The notes: generated by a model from the sequence alone, not told the origin. DNA of 64,000 bases from Aradus depressus (GCA_963662175.1 OY759218.1:19000480-19064479); one strand, 5' to 3'; numbered from the stretch's first letter, positions 20,392 through 31,347 are shown. Numbers and translations: made by a program.

Positions 20392-20795
20392 CTTCAGTAC
20401 GAATTAATCAATTAACTTTTCCTTCCCCCTCCAAAACCAATTGACCGTTTGGACTAAAAATCTATAGTTGTTTTATATAGAGGCTTCTGAATCCTCGTAC
20501 TAAATTTTATGTCTATACATCCATTACATAGGCAGTTATTAGGGTATTTATATCGATCCCCTCCCTTCCTTTCGACCGATTTCGCGGAAAATTAATAGGT
20601 GCCATCCTTATATGGTTTTGAATTTAAATATGAAATTTCATGTCGATGCAGTCACAGACCCCAGACATATATATATTTTTTCATTATTTAATTATTGGAA
20701 TCAGGGGGTCGGAAAGCATTAAATTTTGATGCAAAATCAGCATTGAATTTCTGATTACATAACTTCCCCTATACTTCGTTTAGCTAGGGAAATAT
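20392..20795 (-). repeat. Family A copy, minus orientation
   Basis: GTACTTCTTCAGTACGAATT opens it, aaaccaattgaccgtttgga follows, and it ends with ATAACTTCCCCTATACTTCG and TTTAGCTAGGGAAAT. Confidence 0.75.
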
Positions 20796-20799
20796 AATT

Positions 20800-21600
20800 T
20801 GTTGCCGGCGGGCCTCAGGGCTGCCGAGAGCCTCAAATCATCTTAAATCGACCCTGGGATTGATGCAGTTATCGCATTCTTCATCCAGACTAAAAGTACT
20901 GATCATCAAAGAGAACTTTTTCATAAGAAGAATGTAAAAAGTACACATCATCAATACGTAGATGACTATTTTTGGGATATTTTTCCAGGTGTCATTCCAA
21001 TGTTCTTCTCACACTCCTGAATCCCTTCATCGGCATTAACAAAGAACCTACCTACTCTTATCCTGAGAAGACAAAGGTGGTAAGTGATGGAGAAAACTGA
21101 CTGATATCCCTGGGATCCTGCAAGATGTCTAGATGACGACCACGTAATGGTAATGTCCGGGGATGGATGAGTAAACAGAAGCCTGTTTTTTTGTCCATTG
21201 ATGGTCCCTGTGGAGGGACATCAACCAGCAATAAGAGCAGAGAACCCATTGAGGGACGCAATTGTCCCCCATTGTTGCTGTTGGCTGCAGTCGCTGACTC
21301 AGCTTAACTCCCAGTCAATGGGCTGGACCCCGGGCCAGGTGAGTGAACTTTCCGAACATCTTCCCATCTAACAACCGAACATCTTCCCATTCCCATTCTC
21401 CGTTCGTAAATTGTCAACTTCCGTCTTTATCTTTTGATTTTATTTCTTTTTCTTCAACACTTTTCTCATCTGTTTTTTCAAGACTGGCAATGACTTCCTT
21501 TCCAAAATTATAATGTATGCAATTAACAATTAGTATTGCTAAACAATGCTGCAATGAGAAGTGTTTGGTATACCTTATGATACATCAGATAAAGTGTGTT
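20800..21600. other. No recognised feature
   Basis: Somewhat GC-richer around 20820 and 21290-21340. A 67-codon minus frame (21058-21261) has no known domain. A short local duplication (cgaacatcttcccat) occurs at 21353-21385. Confidence 0.4.
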
Positions 21601-21604
21601 AAAC

Positions 21605-22140
21605 ATGCATTTGAACACTTGCATTTCATGTCGACATAGGTATTCTACCGGGAGTTATAGCGTTCATAAGACATACAGACAGACAGGAATTTTTTTTTTT
21701 CATCTTTGGTATCAGGGGTTCGAAAAACGAGAAATTTCGTTGAAGAGTCAATATAGAATTTCTAAAATACAATAGTAATATCGAAATATAACTCCCTCTA
21801 TCGATTATTCAGTGCTTTAGAGTCTCAGGAAAGATATCTTTCATTAAACTATCATATTGAAAAACTCCGACTTCTAGCTCAAATTCGTCTCCACAATAGC
21901 AATAGAAATTTTAGAATATTACTTTCAATTACATTTTTGCTTAGAAGTTATCTACATTCATTACATTCAATACCCTAATTTGTGTCGAGACCTCTTTTTC
22001 TGATATCCCCTTCCTTTCGTATGGTTTCGTGGAAAATTAATAGGTGTCATTGTTATGCGGTTTTGAATTTAAATAAAAATTTCGTCTCAATCCATTCATT
22101 ACAACCACAGTTATTAGAATTTTTAGACCATTTGATGGTA
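21605..22140 (-). repeat. Two Family A fragments with an unassigned middle
   Basis: 21605-21790 has tttcatgtcgacataggtat and gaccgattacataac-side modules (agacagacaggaattt; gaaaaacgagaaatttcgtt). 21955-22135 has gtggaaaattaataggtgtc and gtctcaatccattcattac. 21800-21950 is not recognised. Confidence 0.5.
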
Positions 22141-22179
22141 CTACTCAACCTAAATTGAAGTCTATATAATTTCACAAAT

Positions 22180-22418
22180 TTGGTCTTTCTTATTCCAACC
22201 ACTTTTTCAGAGACCACTCTAATGTGGTACTGGCAATATTGGGTATAAGAAAGAATTGTGTCCTCAACTGTTGTCTTTGTTTCATTGTACAGCGTAATTC
22301 TACGTGTGACTTAACCCAGTAATGTCAGTATGAAATGAATTTGACTAGTGGGAGGGGGAGGGAGAGTGATCTGAACAAATATGGTATAGTTAGTATATGG
22401 GTATAGTTAGTTAATATG
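22180..22418 (+). repeat. Family B left-part fragment
   Basis: ttgtttcattgtacagcgta, aatgtcagtatgaaatgaat and ggagggagagtgatctgaac match 11700-11800 and 30170-30240. Confidence 0.55.
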
Positions 22419-22694
22419 ACTCATGCCCGGGCTTTAACTACGAGGTCATATCGCCTACTACCAGAGAGCTCTTTCACTCTGGTGGACATGAGCCTGATTC
22501 TACTATGGGAGTCCTAAATGTTGCCTACCCTAAATTTTTATTCACCTAGGGCAGGGGTCTTTAACGAGTACCTTACATCGTACAGACTCGGGACCATCGC
22601 TTAACGTCCCATCCGAAGGACGGCTTGCTTAAGTTTATTTTACCTCCCAGAAAAAATTAACTAAGGGCCTCGGCCGGGTTTCGAACCCACGAAT
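22419..22694 (-). mobile_element. tRNA-derived SINE, minus orientation, 5'-truncated
   Basis: Reversed body (gactcatgcccgggctttaa; cgaggtcatatcgcctacta; tcgtacagactcgggaccat) down to the B-box region CGGGTTTCGAACCCACG, where it stops. The CCTAA tail has been lost or replaced at 22419. Confidence 0.85.
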
Positions 22695-23187
22695 ACTACA
22701 TATAGAACTTAGTTATGTCGTATACACCCTGTATATTCTTATTTTAGCTACCATAAGTCCAAGATGTTTGCAACTAATATTTGATACATAATGTCGTTTT
22801 CTGTTCACAGATAAAAGAGCTGGGAATTTCTGAAGATGACATCTTCCCGCAATGTTCAGTCCTACCAAGTCAGTCTGGTTGGATTTGGACTAACGACCAC
22901 AAAGAGTTACAAGAAAAAGAAAAATATTTTAGTTAAATATTTATTGGCGGTTTTTAATATTGTATTCATGCTCTATAAAATATTCTTAGTTTTCTATAAT
23001 GAAAATTTTTGATACCTAATAAAGAAGTGGTTAATAATAGAAATCTACATTTTATTTAAATATATTTGTTTAATAAATGACTTTATTGTTCTTAATCATG
23101 CCTTGTTTATAGCCTTTTTTTCGTATTTTAATTACAGAATTAACGCAAGTATAGACACTCGCTTGTGGTGAAATAATACATTATCAT
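22695..23187. other. No recognised feature
   Basis: A short stretch at 22810-22920 is not AT-rich (gaagatgacatcttcccgca). The rest is very AT-rich. Nothing assigned. Confidence 0.4.
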
Positions 23188-23335
23188 AAAGGGCGCCGAT
23201 AGCTCAGAGGTAAGCATGCTAGTCTACTGAACTCAAGATCGCGGTTTCGAATCCCAGCCGAGACCCATATTTTTTTTATTTGAGAGAAGGGAAAACCTTG
23301 AGCACTCAGTCGTTAAGCAATTGATCATTAACCTA
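23188..23335 (+). mobile_element. SINE head and proximal body, divergent
   Basis: GGGCGCCGATAGCTCAGAGG, then GGTTTCGAATCCCAGCC, then gagacc, keep the tRNA-like head. The body soon diverges (ttgagcactcagtcgttaag). It may be a different subfamily, because the T-rich spacer replaces the usual aaataaactt stretch. Confidence 0.75.
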
Positions 23336-23409
23336 AAATGGAGTTTACCAAACTTATTCGAACCTGCCCAATTATCAATATAACTCAATACCTCTCAAAA
23401 TCATCAATT

Positions 23410-23665
23410 TTCTGAATTAACAAATGACGGAGTATAAGCAATAAAATATGACGATTGTAAGAACAATGAGATACTGTATACTATGACAAAATATGTGCAA
23501 TACAATATGAGGAATAAGTGCAATGAAATACTTTATAATATGATGCGATATGATTAATAAAATATGACGATGAGCAATGAAATACTGTGTATTATGAAGG
23601 AATATGAGTAATAAAATATGACGAATAAGAATAATGAAATATTGTATAATATAACGGAGCATGAT
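23410..23665. repeat. AT-rich tandem array, about 60-bp unit, about 4 copies
   Basis: Units share aataaaatatgacgaataag, caatgaaatactgtataa and tatgacgaaatatg, with many differences. On the minus strand this gives an 87-codon frame of repeated I, H and Y residues, a repeat by-product. Confidence 0.75.
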
Positions 23666-24100
23666 TTTCGGTTCTCCCAAAATACCATTATTTTTACAAA
23701 TTTAAAATTAAAATTGATCAGAATCCGTGCAAGATATAGACTAATCTGGAGAGTTCGATCCTTCTCTCCCCCTTTCCATTAATTAAATTGACTTAGATCG
23801 TTTAAGCGAGATAGGTTTTGAGTCAAACTTATCTGCAATTTCAATTTGATCTCCGACTTCTTGCCGCCAGTTCCCCACCCCCTTTTTCGCCGCAGATAAC
23901 ACAGCAGTATAGAGCTCTATATACACAGGGGGGAAGCAGAAGGGGTCTAAGTCCAAAAAGTATTGAATACAATTGTAATTATTATATCAATTTATTGCTG
24001 AAATTTCTCCATTAAAAATAACCAATTTAAGTAAAATCGTAAGGAGGTTTATGTGTGCCGAATTTCAGTTTTCTTTTCGGATTTGAGCTTCAGGTAAAGT
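23666..24100. other. No recognised feature
   Basis: No family assigned; a 65-codon frame (23818-24015) has no known domain. Confidence 0.4.
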
Positions 24101-24104
24101 AATA

Positions 24105-24205
24105 TAACGCTTTTACACCCGGAAAACGCCGGGTTACCTGAGAGTTGAACATATTATTAGCAGGCTACCTGGCGTTGCCCGGAGGGTAATTCGCGTTATT
24201 ACTTA
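24105..24205 (+). repeat. CCCGGCGTTGCCCGG-type dispersed repeat
   Basis: GCTACCTGGCGTTGCCCGGA with ggtaattcgcgttattactt matches 27445-27520 (ggttacccggcattgctcgg; gagtaactgcattatattac). Both copies are short and edgeless. Confidence 0.5.
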
Positions 24206-24342
24206 ATTGGTTCTGACACATACATATATGTACAGAGCCTGATAATATTAGCTTATATGTGTATTAATACATAACATTTTTTGCAGAGATATTGTGAAAA
24301 ACTTAATAAAAAATAGAGAAAAAATTATGTTTTTTAAAAATA

Positions 24343-24722
24343 CAGTAGACTCTCCCTTATACGGCGTTAACGGTACCTTTGTTTTTCGATTTTAGAAAAC
24401 ATTTTTTATAAATGTTTGATTTTCAACTATGTATTTATTATAATTTTTTATAGGATATTAGTGAAGTAATAAAATATTGTATTAGCGTTCCCGTCATTAT
24501 AAATATGTATAATATGTATTACAGTATATATGTACAATAAAAATACATAAAACATTCGTGAGTTACGGAATTATTATGTGCTCGTAAATGCACGTGGCTC
24601 ATATAATTGATAATCTAATAATTGAATGTTAATTTTAGTTTAACAAATTTGTTATTATTTTGTGAGCACCGGATAAGGGAGTGCGCCGGTTAACAGAACG
24701 CCGGATAAGGGAGAGTCTACTG
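24343..24722. mobile_element. pogo/Tc1-mariner-like MITE, 380 bp
   Basis: Terminal inverted repeats CAGTAGACTCTCCCTTATAC (left) and CAGTAGACTCTCCCTTATCC (right, reversed) are flanked by TA on each side (24341-24342 and 24723-24724), the expected TA duplication. The inner part is AT-rich and non-coding. A second partial copy of the repeat sequence (caccggataagggagtgcgc) lies just inside the right end, so the right arm is duplicated. A transposase source must be elsewhere. Confidence 0.9.
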
Positions 24723-24724
24723 TA

Positions 24725-25405
24725 TTGTCTATTTCACAAAATATATATAAAATATGGGAGTACATTCGGTATTGCTATGAGCTTCAGCCACGTCTTAACA
24801 AATACTAAATGGAAGTTCAACAAGTTTATAATCGTAACTGTCCCTTTTTTATACGGGTGTTTTTCCCTGTCCTTCCTGTACAATTACGTCTTAAAACATG
24901 GAAAACAAAAAAAAAATTGAAATCTTAATAATAAAAGAAAATTTTTTGAAATAGTTTGTGCAGTAAAGTTGCTTTTCTCTCTAATCGTTAATAACTCTCA
25001 CCCAATGCGGATAAGGTAGAGATTCGTCAATCCGTTCAAAACTTTGTCCGATTGACAGACAGAAAGACTGAGTTTGCCAGTAAGCTTAAAGTTGGAACTT
25101 GAGCTGACACTCCCCCTATCGAGGATACGTAGAAAGTTTGGCAAGGTTCTGTCAACCCGTTCAAATAGTTCAAAAGTTTGCTGTATTATCCAGGAGAACT
25201 GGAGAACAGTGATAATGACAACTGTAAATCTCTTCCCATTGGTTCCGGAATCTCCACCACCAAGAATAATTAAAATTTGGCAACTTTCTGGGTTCAGAAG
25301 GCTGTGTTAATAGTATAGAAAGACCAGTTCTGGGGCAGGATATTCTCTTGTGAATAATGGTGCCAGACGAGAAGTCATACACTTTGTAAGAGTTTCGTTT
25401 ACTTG
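24725..25405. other. No recognised feature
   Basis: A local echo (gtcaatccgttcaaaactt; gtcaacccgttcaaatagtt) at 25027 and 25150 suggests an old duplication. The two overlapping frames (25074-25310 plus, 25170-25382 minus) show no domain. Confidence 0.4.
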
Positions 25406-25409
25406 AAGA

Positions 25410-25510
25410 AAAAGGTCAATTCACACATAATATGAAACTATTCTGAAACCAACCTACGCCGTGGCAGTCAGGTCAGGGTCCAGTCCAGTCATGTATATGT
25501 GAATTATCAA
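25410..25510. repeat. Family F short copy
   Basis: ggtcaattcacacataatat opens it. gggtccagtccagtcatg and atatgtgaattatcaattg close it. The ends are approximately inverted, giving a copy of about 100 bp. Confidence 0.5.
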
Positions 25511-25785
25511 TTGATGGTCTGTAGACCCACTGTGCGATGGGGCTTAACAGCACTGAGGCGTGTACCTCACTATTGTGATAAAATATAAAAATACTATAAA
25601 GAAAATTTAACAATTAAAAATAATAAATTAGCATTATATATTATCACATTTTCTGTAGAACTTTTCTGGTCTTATTTTTGATTTGAATCGTAGTTTTCGA
25701 AAAGGGTCCTAATAAAAAATATAGAAAATTGATGACTTGCAATTTTGAAGAAAGTGAATGTATATAAAAAAATTTCTATTTATAA
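25511..25785. other. No recognised feature
   Basis: AT-rich, no assignment. Confidence 0.4.
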
Positions 25786-26150
25786 TTACATCATTTGGAT
25801 TAATTTTATTATCGGGTTCTGGACACACATATCAACTATCGTGTCGATACATTCATTCTAATGGCAGTTATTAGAGTGTTTGTGTAAAGCATCCCCCCTA
25901 ATTTCGCATTCCCATCGTTCGATTTGGCTGAGAAACAATAGGTGTTGCCCTTGGATTGTTCTGGATGCACATATAAAATTTCGAGTTGTTACATTCATTC
26001 TATCAAAAGTTATCGTGTTCACAGGCAGATTTTTTTTCCCCCTTTTTTTGAATCTGGAGATCAAAAAATATTAAATGTTGGAAACTCGGCATAGAATTTC
26101 TGATTGATTACATTACTTCCCCTATACTTCGTATAGCTGTATAAGTAAAA
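25786..26150 (-). repeat. Family A copy, minus orientation
   Basis: Inner modules (aatttcgagttgttacattc; tatcgtgttcacaggcagat) lead to gaatttctgattgattac, CTTCCCCTATACTTCG and tatagctgtataagta. The final GGGGAAGTA box has decayed. Confidence 0.7.
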
Positions 26151-26159
26151 ATTAATTTT

Positions 26160-26470
26160 GTATAAGGAGTTATGAATGAACATTGTACATCAGAGGGATG
26201 AATATTTCTCCAAGCTGAACACTTTTTCTCTTAAGAACTTTGAAGAAATGCATTTCTTTCGTTCTGAACTTATTCAGGTCCTTGACTATACTGAGAATAC
26301 ATTTGATTGGTGGTCGTCCTTTCGCAGTCTGGTGCCAGTCAACTTCCAGTCCGGCTGTCCTGAGACGGTCTATGGACGGTGCCAGACCAGTCATGGTCCG
26401 GTCTCTCATGAGTGACTTCTCATGGTACAGTCTAGTCGTGGTCTAGTCTATTATCTCTGAATCGGCATCA
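26160..26470. repeat. Family F copy with overlapping frames
   Basis: GTCTAGTCGTGGTCTAGTC, cagaccagtcatggtccgg and ctctgaatcggcatcaccc place it in the family. Frames of about 70-80 codons are open on both strands here but carry no domain. Confidence 0.5.
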
Positions 26471-26830
26471 CCCAGAACAGAGAAATAAATAGAAATACAA
26501 TGAATGAAAGGAAAAAAAGGAAATAGAATTCCCAAAGGAGTACATTTGGAATAAGACGAAGAAGGCAGGTGGAATCTATCGATTAAATGGGGCGAAGTTC
26601 CGTTTCCTGAGTGGGATATTTACCAAAACAATGGAAAGTTGGCTGTGACTCGTTCATTTCATTGAACCAAATTAAAGAGTAATCAGATGAGGTTCAGGAT
26701 TGAGATGCACAACCCACCTAACAACAATAATAAGGAACAAAAATTGAACGGTTCGTTAACTGCAATGAACGGTTGGTTCTGTCTGATGTGAATCACGGCT
26801 TCCCTGAGCACCTTTCTCTTCTCTTCTTAT

Positions 26831-26887
<57 letters not shown>

Positions 26888-26999
26888 ACTATACACATGA
26901 TCTAACCATACACATGCTCGTGTGGCGTATCCAGAAAGTAAATGAGTCCCATAACTAACATAAAAAAAATTTTTCACGACCAAAAAATTTATTTTTTAT
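26471..26999. other. Unrecognised stretch with (TA)n microsatellite
   Basis: A TA dinucleotide run lies at about 26835-26883. The remainder (cagtgggatatttaccaaaac and surroundings) shows no similarity to other parts of the window. Confidence 0.55.
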
Positions 27000-27130
27000 T
27001 ATTTACTTCCCCAGCTTTACGAATTACAGTGAAAGTAATGTAATCGGTCAGAAATTCGATGTTGAGTTTTACCAAAATTTCATGTTTTCCGACCCTTTGA
27101 ATCCGAAAATGAAAAAAAACAAAAAACGAG
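27000..27130 (+). repeat. Family A left-hand part, cut by a SINE
   Basis: TTACTTCCCCAGCTTTACGA, aatcggtcagaaattcgatg and catgttttccgaccctttga, then an A run and the SINE at 27131. No right-hand part follows. Confidence 0.65.
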
Positions 27131-27446
27131 AGGACGCCGGTAGCTCAGATCTACCATCTTACCAGCTTAGCTCAAGATGGCGGGTTTCTAAAGCCGGTCG
27201 AGGCCCTTAGGTTTTTTATCTGGAAGTAGGAAAATCCTTGAGCACGCCCATCCTCCGGCTAAGCGATGTCAGGGGAATATACCTAGGTTGGTTAAACTCC
27301 CACCGTAGAGTCGCGCTCAGGTCCCGTGAATGAAAATTTAGGGTAGGCAAAATTTAAGACTCCCACAGTAGAGATGGGCTCATGAGTGAAGAAAGAGCGC
27401 TCTGGTAGTAGGCGATATGACCTCGTAGTTGAAGCCCATGGATAAC
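27131..27446 (+). mobile_element. tRNA-derived SINE, divergent
   Basis: The head GACGCCGGTAGCTCAGATC and the body aatttagggtaggcaaaat, gcgctctggtagtaggcgat and cctcgtagttgaagcccat are clear. Compared with 49836 it has a rearranged middle (cctaggttggttaaactccc) and no CCTAA tail. Confidence 0.8.
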
Positions 27447-27530
27447 AATAACTGCTATCAGGTTACCCGGCATTGCTCGGGAGTAACTGCATTATATTAC
27501 TTATTTACTGAAGCTGACTACATGCAATGC
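27440..27530 (+). repeat. CCCGGCGTTGCCCGG-type dispersed repeat
   Basis: ctatcaggttacccggcatt and gctcgggagtaactgc match 24150-24205. Confidence 0.5.
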
Positions 27531-27940
27531 CAGGGAAAAGAATAAAAAAGCTTCTTCCAACCCCTCAATAAAAGTTTTTGTACGGATCATGGAATAGATT
27601 TCAGTTGGGCCACCCTCAATATAACCTACATATTTCGTGAATATGATTCAAATATTACCTTTTTAACTGCATCTCGCGCCCTATTCCTTCCACCCCCATT
27701 CCAAAAAATATGTATATTCTCGAACACTTCTCTTCGAATTCTCTTAATTTGATATGCCACAAGTCGTTCTTGTAAAAAAAAAAAAAATGGGACTCCCCAC
27801 CCGATCAGCACCCTTATTTGAAATGTTGGAGGCTCCCTTACTATACAGGGTGCCCCAACATGAATGCGACAACATATGTTCACCCATACAGTTACATAAA
27901 CATGAAAAAATCCACTTTTCACTACTTTCACTTCCAAATC
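27531..27940. other. No recognised feature
   Basis: A 116-codon minus frame (27626-27976) and two shorter plus frames overlap each other here; none has a recognisable domain. Confidence 0.4.
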
Positions 27941-28122
27941 TATACCAAGTATAAGGGAAGTTATGTAATCAGTCAAAAATTACAAAAATCCAAACATGTA
28001 AAAAAAATAAAAAGTTTTTTGTAAATCATCGGCATTACTTGCCCAGCACAAATTATTCAATTACGTTTTTTCTCTGCGTCCAAAACCAATCGATCGTTTG
28101 AGATAAAATCTATAGCTAACTT

Positions 28123-28467
28123 GAGGGCGCCGGTAGCTCAGTGGTATGAGTGCTTGTCTTCTGAGCTCAAGAACGTGGGTTCGAAACCCGACCGAGGCCC
28201 TTAGTTTATTTTATCTGGGAGGTAAAATAAACTTAAGCATGCCTTCCTTCAGATGGGACGTTAAGCCATGGTCCCGAGCCTGTACGATGTCAGGTACTCG
28301 TTAAAGACCCCTGCCCTAAGTGAATAAAAATTTAGAGTAGGCAAAATTTAGGACTCCCACAGTAGAGTCGGGCTCATGTCTATCAGAGTGACGAAAGAGA
28401 GCTCTGGTAGTAGGCGATATGACCTCGTAGTTAAAGCCCGGGCATGAGTCATAAAACCTAACCTAAC
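28123..28467 (+). mobile_element. tRNA-derived SINE, full length, CCTAA tail
   Basis: The head GGGCGCCGGTAGCTCAGTGG carries an A-box-like word (TAGCTCAGTGG) and a B box (GGGTTCGAAACCC), the internal RNA polymerase III promoter expected of a tRNA-derived SINE. The body follows. The tail is AACCTAACCTAACCTA. The target duplication CTATAGCTAACTT lies at 28110-28122 and 28468-28480 (13 bp), within a Family A copy. Confidence 0.95.
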
Positions 28468-28494
28468 CTATAGCTAACTTACATAAGGACAACT

Positions 28495-28728
28495 TGGTGC
28501 TGAGGCCATTGAGCAGGTTAGTAGTCGTCCTTGGTTTTCGGACGCCTCTTTGCGCTGAGTGAGCTCGAGATTCTTCGGGGGTTCTGTTCTGCCTACTTCC
28601 CGGGAGAAGAACGAGACGAACCGACCAAAAGCCAGGTAGCCAGCCTGCGTCATCAGTCCCGGCATGTCCAGTCCCAGGTATGATCCTGTCCGGTGAATCA
28701 GTGCCGCCCTGGGCCCGTCGTCTCGACG
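28495..28728 (-). mobile_element. GC-rich LINE-type 3' fragment
   Basis: A 234-bp insert bounded by a near-perfect 15-bp duplication (TACATAAGGACAACT at 28480-28494; TACATAGGGACAACT at 28729-28743). The reverse strand matches 54981-55238 (cttttggtcggttcgt; gaagtaggcagaacagaacc; atctcgagctcactcagcgc; aaagaggcgtccgaaaacc). The two short minus frames across it share no recognised domain. The target duplication and the sister copy show retroposition; the LINE class is unknown. Confidence 0.75.
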
Positions 28729-29069
28729 TACATAGGGACAACTGAATTCTCATAAATTGTTTATCGATACATTCATTACATCGGCACTTATTAGGGTTTT
28801 TGTGCCGAGCTCCCCTTCTCCGATCCTTTCCTTCTCTTCTCTCGATTTCGCAGAAAATTAGTAGGTAATATTATAATAGGGTTTTGAATTCAAATATAAA
28901 ATTTCATTTATTACATCGGCAGTTATCGTGTTCACAGTCACACATATACAGACAGTCATTTGTTTTTTTTCATTTTTGGAATCAGGAGGTCGGAAAACTG
29001 AGAGTCACATCAAATTTTTGACCGATTACATCACTTCCTCTATACTTCGAATAGCTGAGGAAGTATAAA

Positions 29070-29530
29070 GACGCTAATTACGGTATATGTTGTGCATTTC
29101 CATAAATGTTCTGTCCATTTGCACAAGGCGGATCCCAAGATATTGTCACAGCACATTTTATGCAAGACATCCTGCATGCACATTTAATGTATAAATACCT
29201 ATAGAGAAGTATAGACATAAATTTACATAGGTAGGAATTCCATGACATTAAGTGATTGGATCCTATAGAAGCGTGGTAGTGGATTAAACGATGTGAGATC
29301 CAGAAAGAACGGGTTTGTAGCCGAGGTGAAGCTCTCGCTAAGGGTACAACACTCGCTAATATGTTATTTATCTCATCTGATTTATTGTTGAATCCTCCAA
29401 ACCGAAAAACCATATATGGGGAAGGTTGGTGAGACGGCTACCAAACCCGGATCGGCTAATCGCTACGATATATCACCAGTGCTATCTGTGGGAGCCATCC
29501 CGACTATCCACAGCCTTCTTTAACCTCCTG
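29070..29530. other. No recognised feature
   Basis: A 111-codon minus frame (29078-29413) shows no domain I know. No repeat match noted. Confidence 0.4.
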
Positions 29531-29534
29531 CTTG

Positions 29535-29940
29535 CTCAATCCAATCCATCCTAGACTATTTTCAAAGACAACAAACTAAACGCCAAATCATACAGATTGC
29601 GACTGGATCACGATTGGATTGCGATTTGTCTGTTGTTCTTTCCATTAGCTTTACTTGGGATAGTCGAGATAGTTGTTTCTTCGACTGAGAAATATAATTT
29701 TCCGTTGACCTTATACGAAATAGACAACCATACGCAATGGACTGCCTCTCGACCCGACTGCGGCTAGACTGTGAATGAACTGTTTTGAAATCAATTTAGA
29801 TGGTCTAGTCGCAGTCCTGTGAACCTATCACTCTTACTGTTATAGTTATTGGAGAGGGAAGACAGTCTTTGAACGGTCTATAGATGGTCTCGTTGCAGTC
29901 CGAATGTCGTTGCAGTGTGAATCGGCCTCAAACACGTTCC
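29535..29940. repeat. Family F copy
   Basis: tgtttcttcgactgagaaat and ttccgttgaccttatacg match 4020-4065. ggtctagtcgcagtcctgtg, gtctcgttgcagtccg and GTGTGAATCGGCCTC complete it. The left end is unclear. Confidence 0.55.
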
Positions 29941-30119
29941 GCAAAGTGATGGAACGTGTTGCGTAAAAGGTATGACGGGACTTTACCAAGGCTCCTAACA
30001 GTCATTGCGTATGAGATGGTGACCACTTAGCATTAAATTCAAGATGTGGCTTACTTGCAGGGAACGGTCCTGTTCAAAATTACACTCTCAAAATGAGAGA
30101 AAAATTAACTTGAAAAATA

Positions 30120-30392
30120 TATGTGTGATGAGGCCATAACAGGTCTTTCAGTCAGCGGTTTTCCTTGTTTCATTGTACAGCGTAATTCTAAGAGTGACTT
30201 TCTTATACCCACCAGTAAGGCGGGAAGAGAGAGTGATCTGTAAAAGCATGGTTGGTATAAGAAAGTCCTGCATTGGCCACATCACATATATTTAATTGTT
30301 TTCTTTATTTTTATAATTTTTAATAAGAAACTACCAATAACATTTTATTTGATAATTCATTGATTTAAATAATATAAATAAATATAATACGA
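30120..30392 (+). repeat. Family B left-part copy
   Basis: tttcattgtacagcgtaatt, aagagtgactttcttatacc, ggtataagaaagtcctgcat and ggccacatcacatatattta. A SINE follows at 30393. Confidence 0.65.
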
Positions 30393-30633
30393 GGTTAGGT
30401 TAGGTTTTAGGACTCATGCCCGGGCTTTAACTACGAGGTCATATCGCCTACTATCAGAGCGCTCATTAGTCACTCTGGTGGACATGAGCCCGACTCTACT
30501 CTGGGAGTCCTAAATTTTGCCTACCCTAAATTTTTATTCACCTAGGGTAGGGGTCTTTAACGAGTACCTGACATCGTACAGGCTCGGGACCATCGCTTAA
30601 CGTCCCATCCGAAGGACGGCGTGCTTAAGTTTT
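30393..30633 (-). mobile_element. tRNA-derived SINE, minus orientation, 5'-truncated
   Basis: Starts with the reversed tail GAGGTTAGGTTAGGTTTTAG and the body gactcatgcccgggctttaa. It ends near gacggcgtgcttaagttt, so the tRNA-like head is absent. A 60-codon frame in this region (30557-30739) is SINE sequence and not a gene. Confidence 0.9.
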
Positions 30634-30759
30634 TCATCGGCCGTTTCATTAAGAATTTACTTTTGGGAAATATAATAAAGAAAAACTTACCACACTCGTA
30701 GTACACACTATGTGAGTCAAATATTAATTTTTTGCACAAAAGGTAGCTTGATTTTAGAC

Positions 30760-30822
30760 GGAGAGCAAAAAATTTAATTGATTAATTCCTGCTGGGGAAG
30801 TACATTGCTGGTAATTCACCAT
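30760..30822 (+). repeat. Family A right end
   Basis: gagagcaaaaaatttaattg, CCTGCTGGGGAAGTACATTG and CTGGTAATTCACCATCG. Confidence 0.7.
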
Positions 30823-31160
30823 CGTCCTCATTTTGTAATTTGACAGAATTTTGACATAAAATGTAGAGCTGCCAGCGCAATTTGGGGCATTATGGCCTCT
30901 ATTTCTGTGGTAAGGAGAGAACGCACTTCCCAGTCTTTTGTATAGAAGGCTACAGGTAGCTACGATCATTCATTAGGGAAGGAGAGATCAGGCTTGTGGT
31001 CGATACAATCAAACTTGTAGAATTTCTGTCAACCTCAGAGTGCCTTCTTCAGTGCCTGTATTGACATAACATTTTCATCATCCTGAGCAAACAGAAAGTT
31101 TAAAATAAAATATAATATTAAAAAAAAAAAAAGATGATGTCACACATTTACTTGTACATT
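30823..31160. other. No recognised feature
   Basis: No family assigned. The 71-codon minus frame (30754-30969) overlaps the Family A end. Confidence 0.4.
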
Positions 31161-31177
31161 AGCTTAAAGCTACCTTT

Positions 31178-31347
31178 TTTTTTTTGACGGGTGCTCCGGC
31201 AAATCACCCGGCCCGATTTCGTCGGGGGAAGAGGTACAGATAAAATTATTTTGGTTATTAGAACTCGGGCCTGGCTCGTCAATCCACCCGGGGGCGGGTC
31301 AAAAGGCCTTTTTCTATTCCCGCCAGAAGGTGACTAACCGGCCGAAT
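31178..31347 (-). mobile_element. LINE 3' end, 170 bp, with 16-bp target duplication
   Basis: On the minus strand it ends GCCGGGTGATTTGCCGGAGC and ACCCGTC plus poly(A). GCTTAAAGCTACCTTT is duplicated perfectly at 31162-31177 and 31348-31363. The 3' end is shared with 9229-9362. This is an extreme 5' truncation; no coding sequence was copied beyond perhaps a few codons. Confidence 0.92.

Larger units (their letters stand above)
27943..29068 (-). repeat. Family A copy with two insertions
   Basis: A short plus-oriented start (aagtataagggaagttatgt) at 27943-27982 is followed by a long minus copy from 28020 (catcggcattacttgcccag) to 29068 (CTTCCTCTATACTTCGAATA; gctgaggaagtat). The minus copy is broken by a SINE (28123-28467) and a GC-rich insert (28495-28728). 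Both are bounded by duplications of Family A text, so Family A was there first. Confidence 0.8.

Noticed and set aside
27626..27976. 116-codon minus-strand protein
   Set aside because: Overlapped by frames on the plus strand, low information content and no domain; most likely chance.
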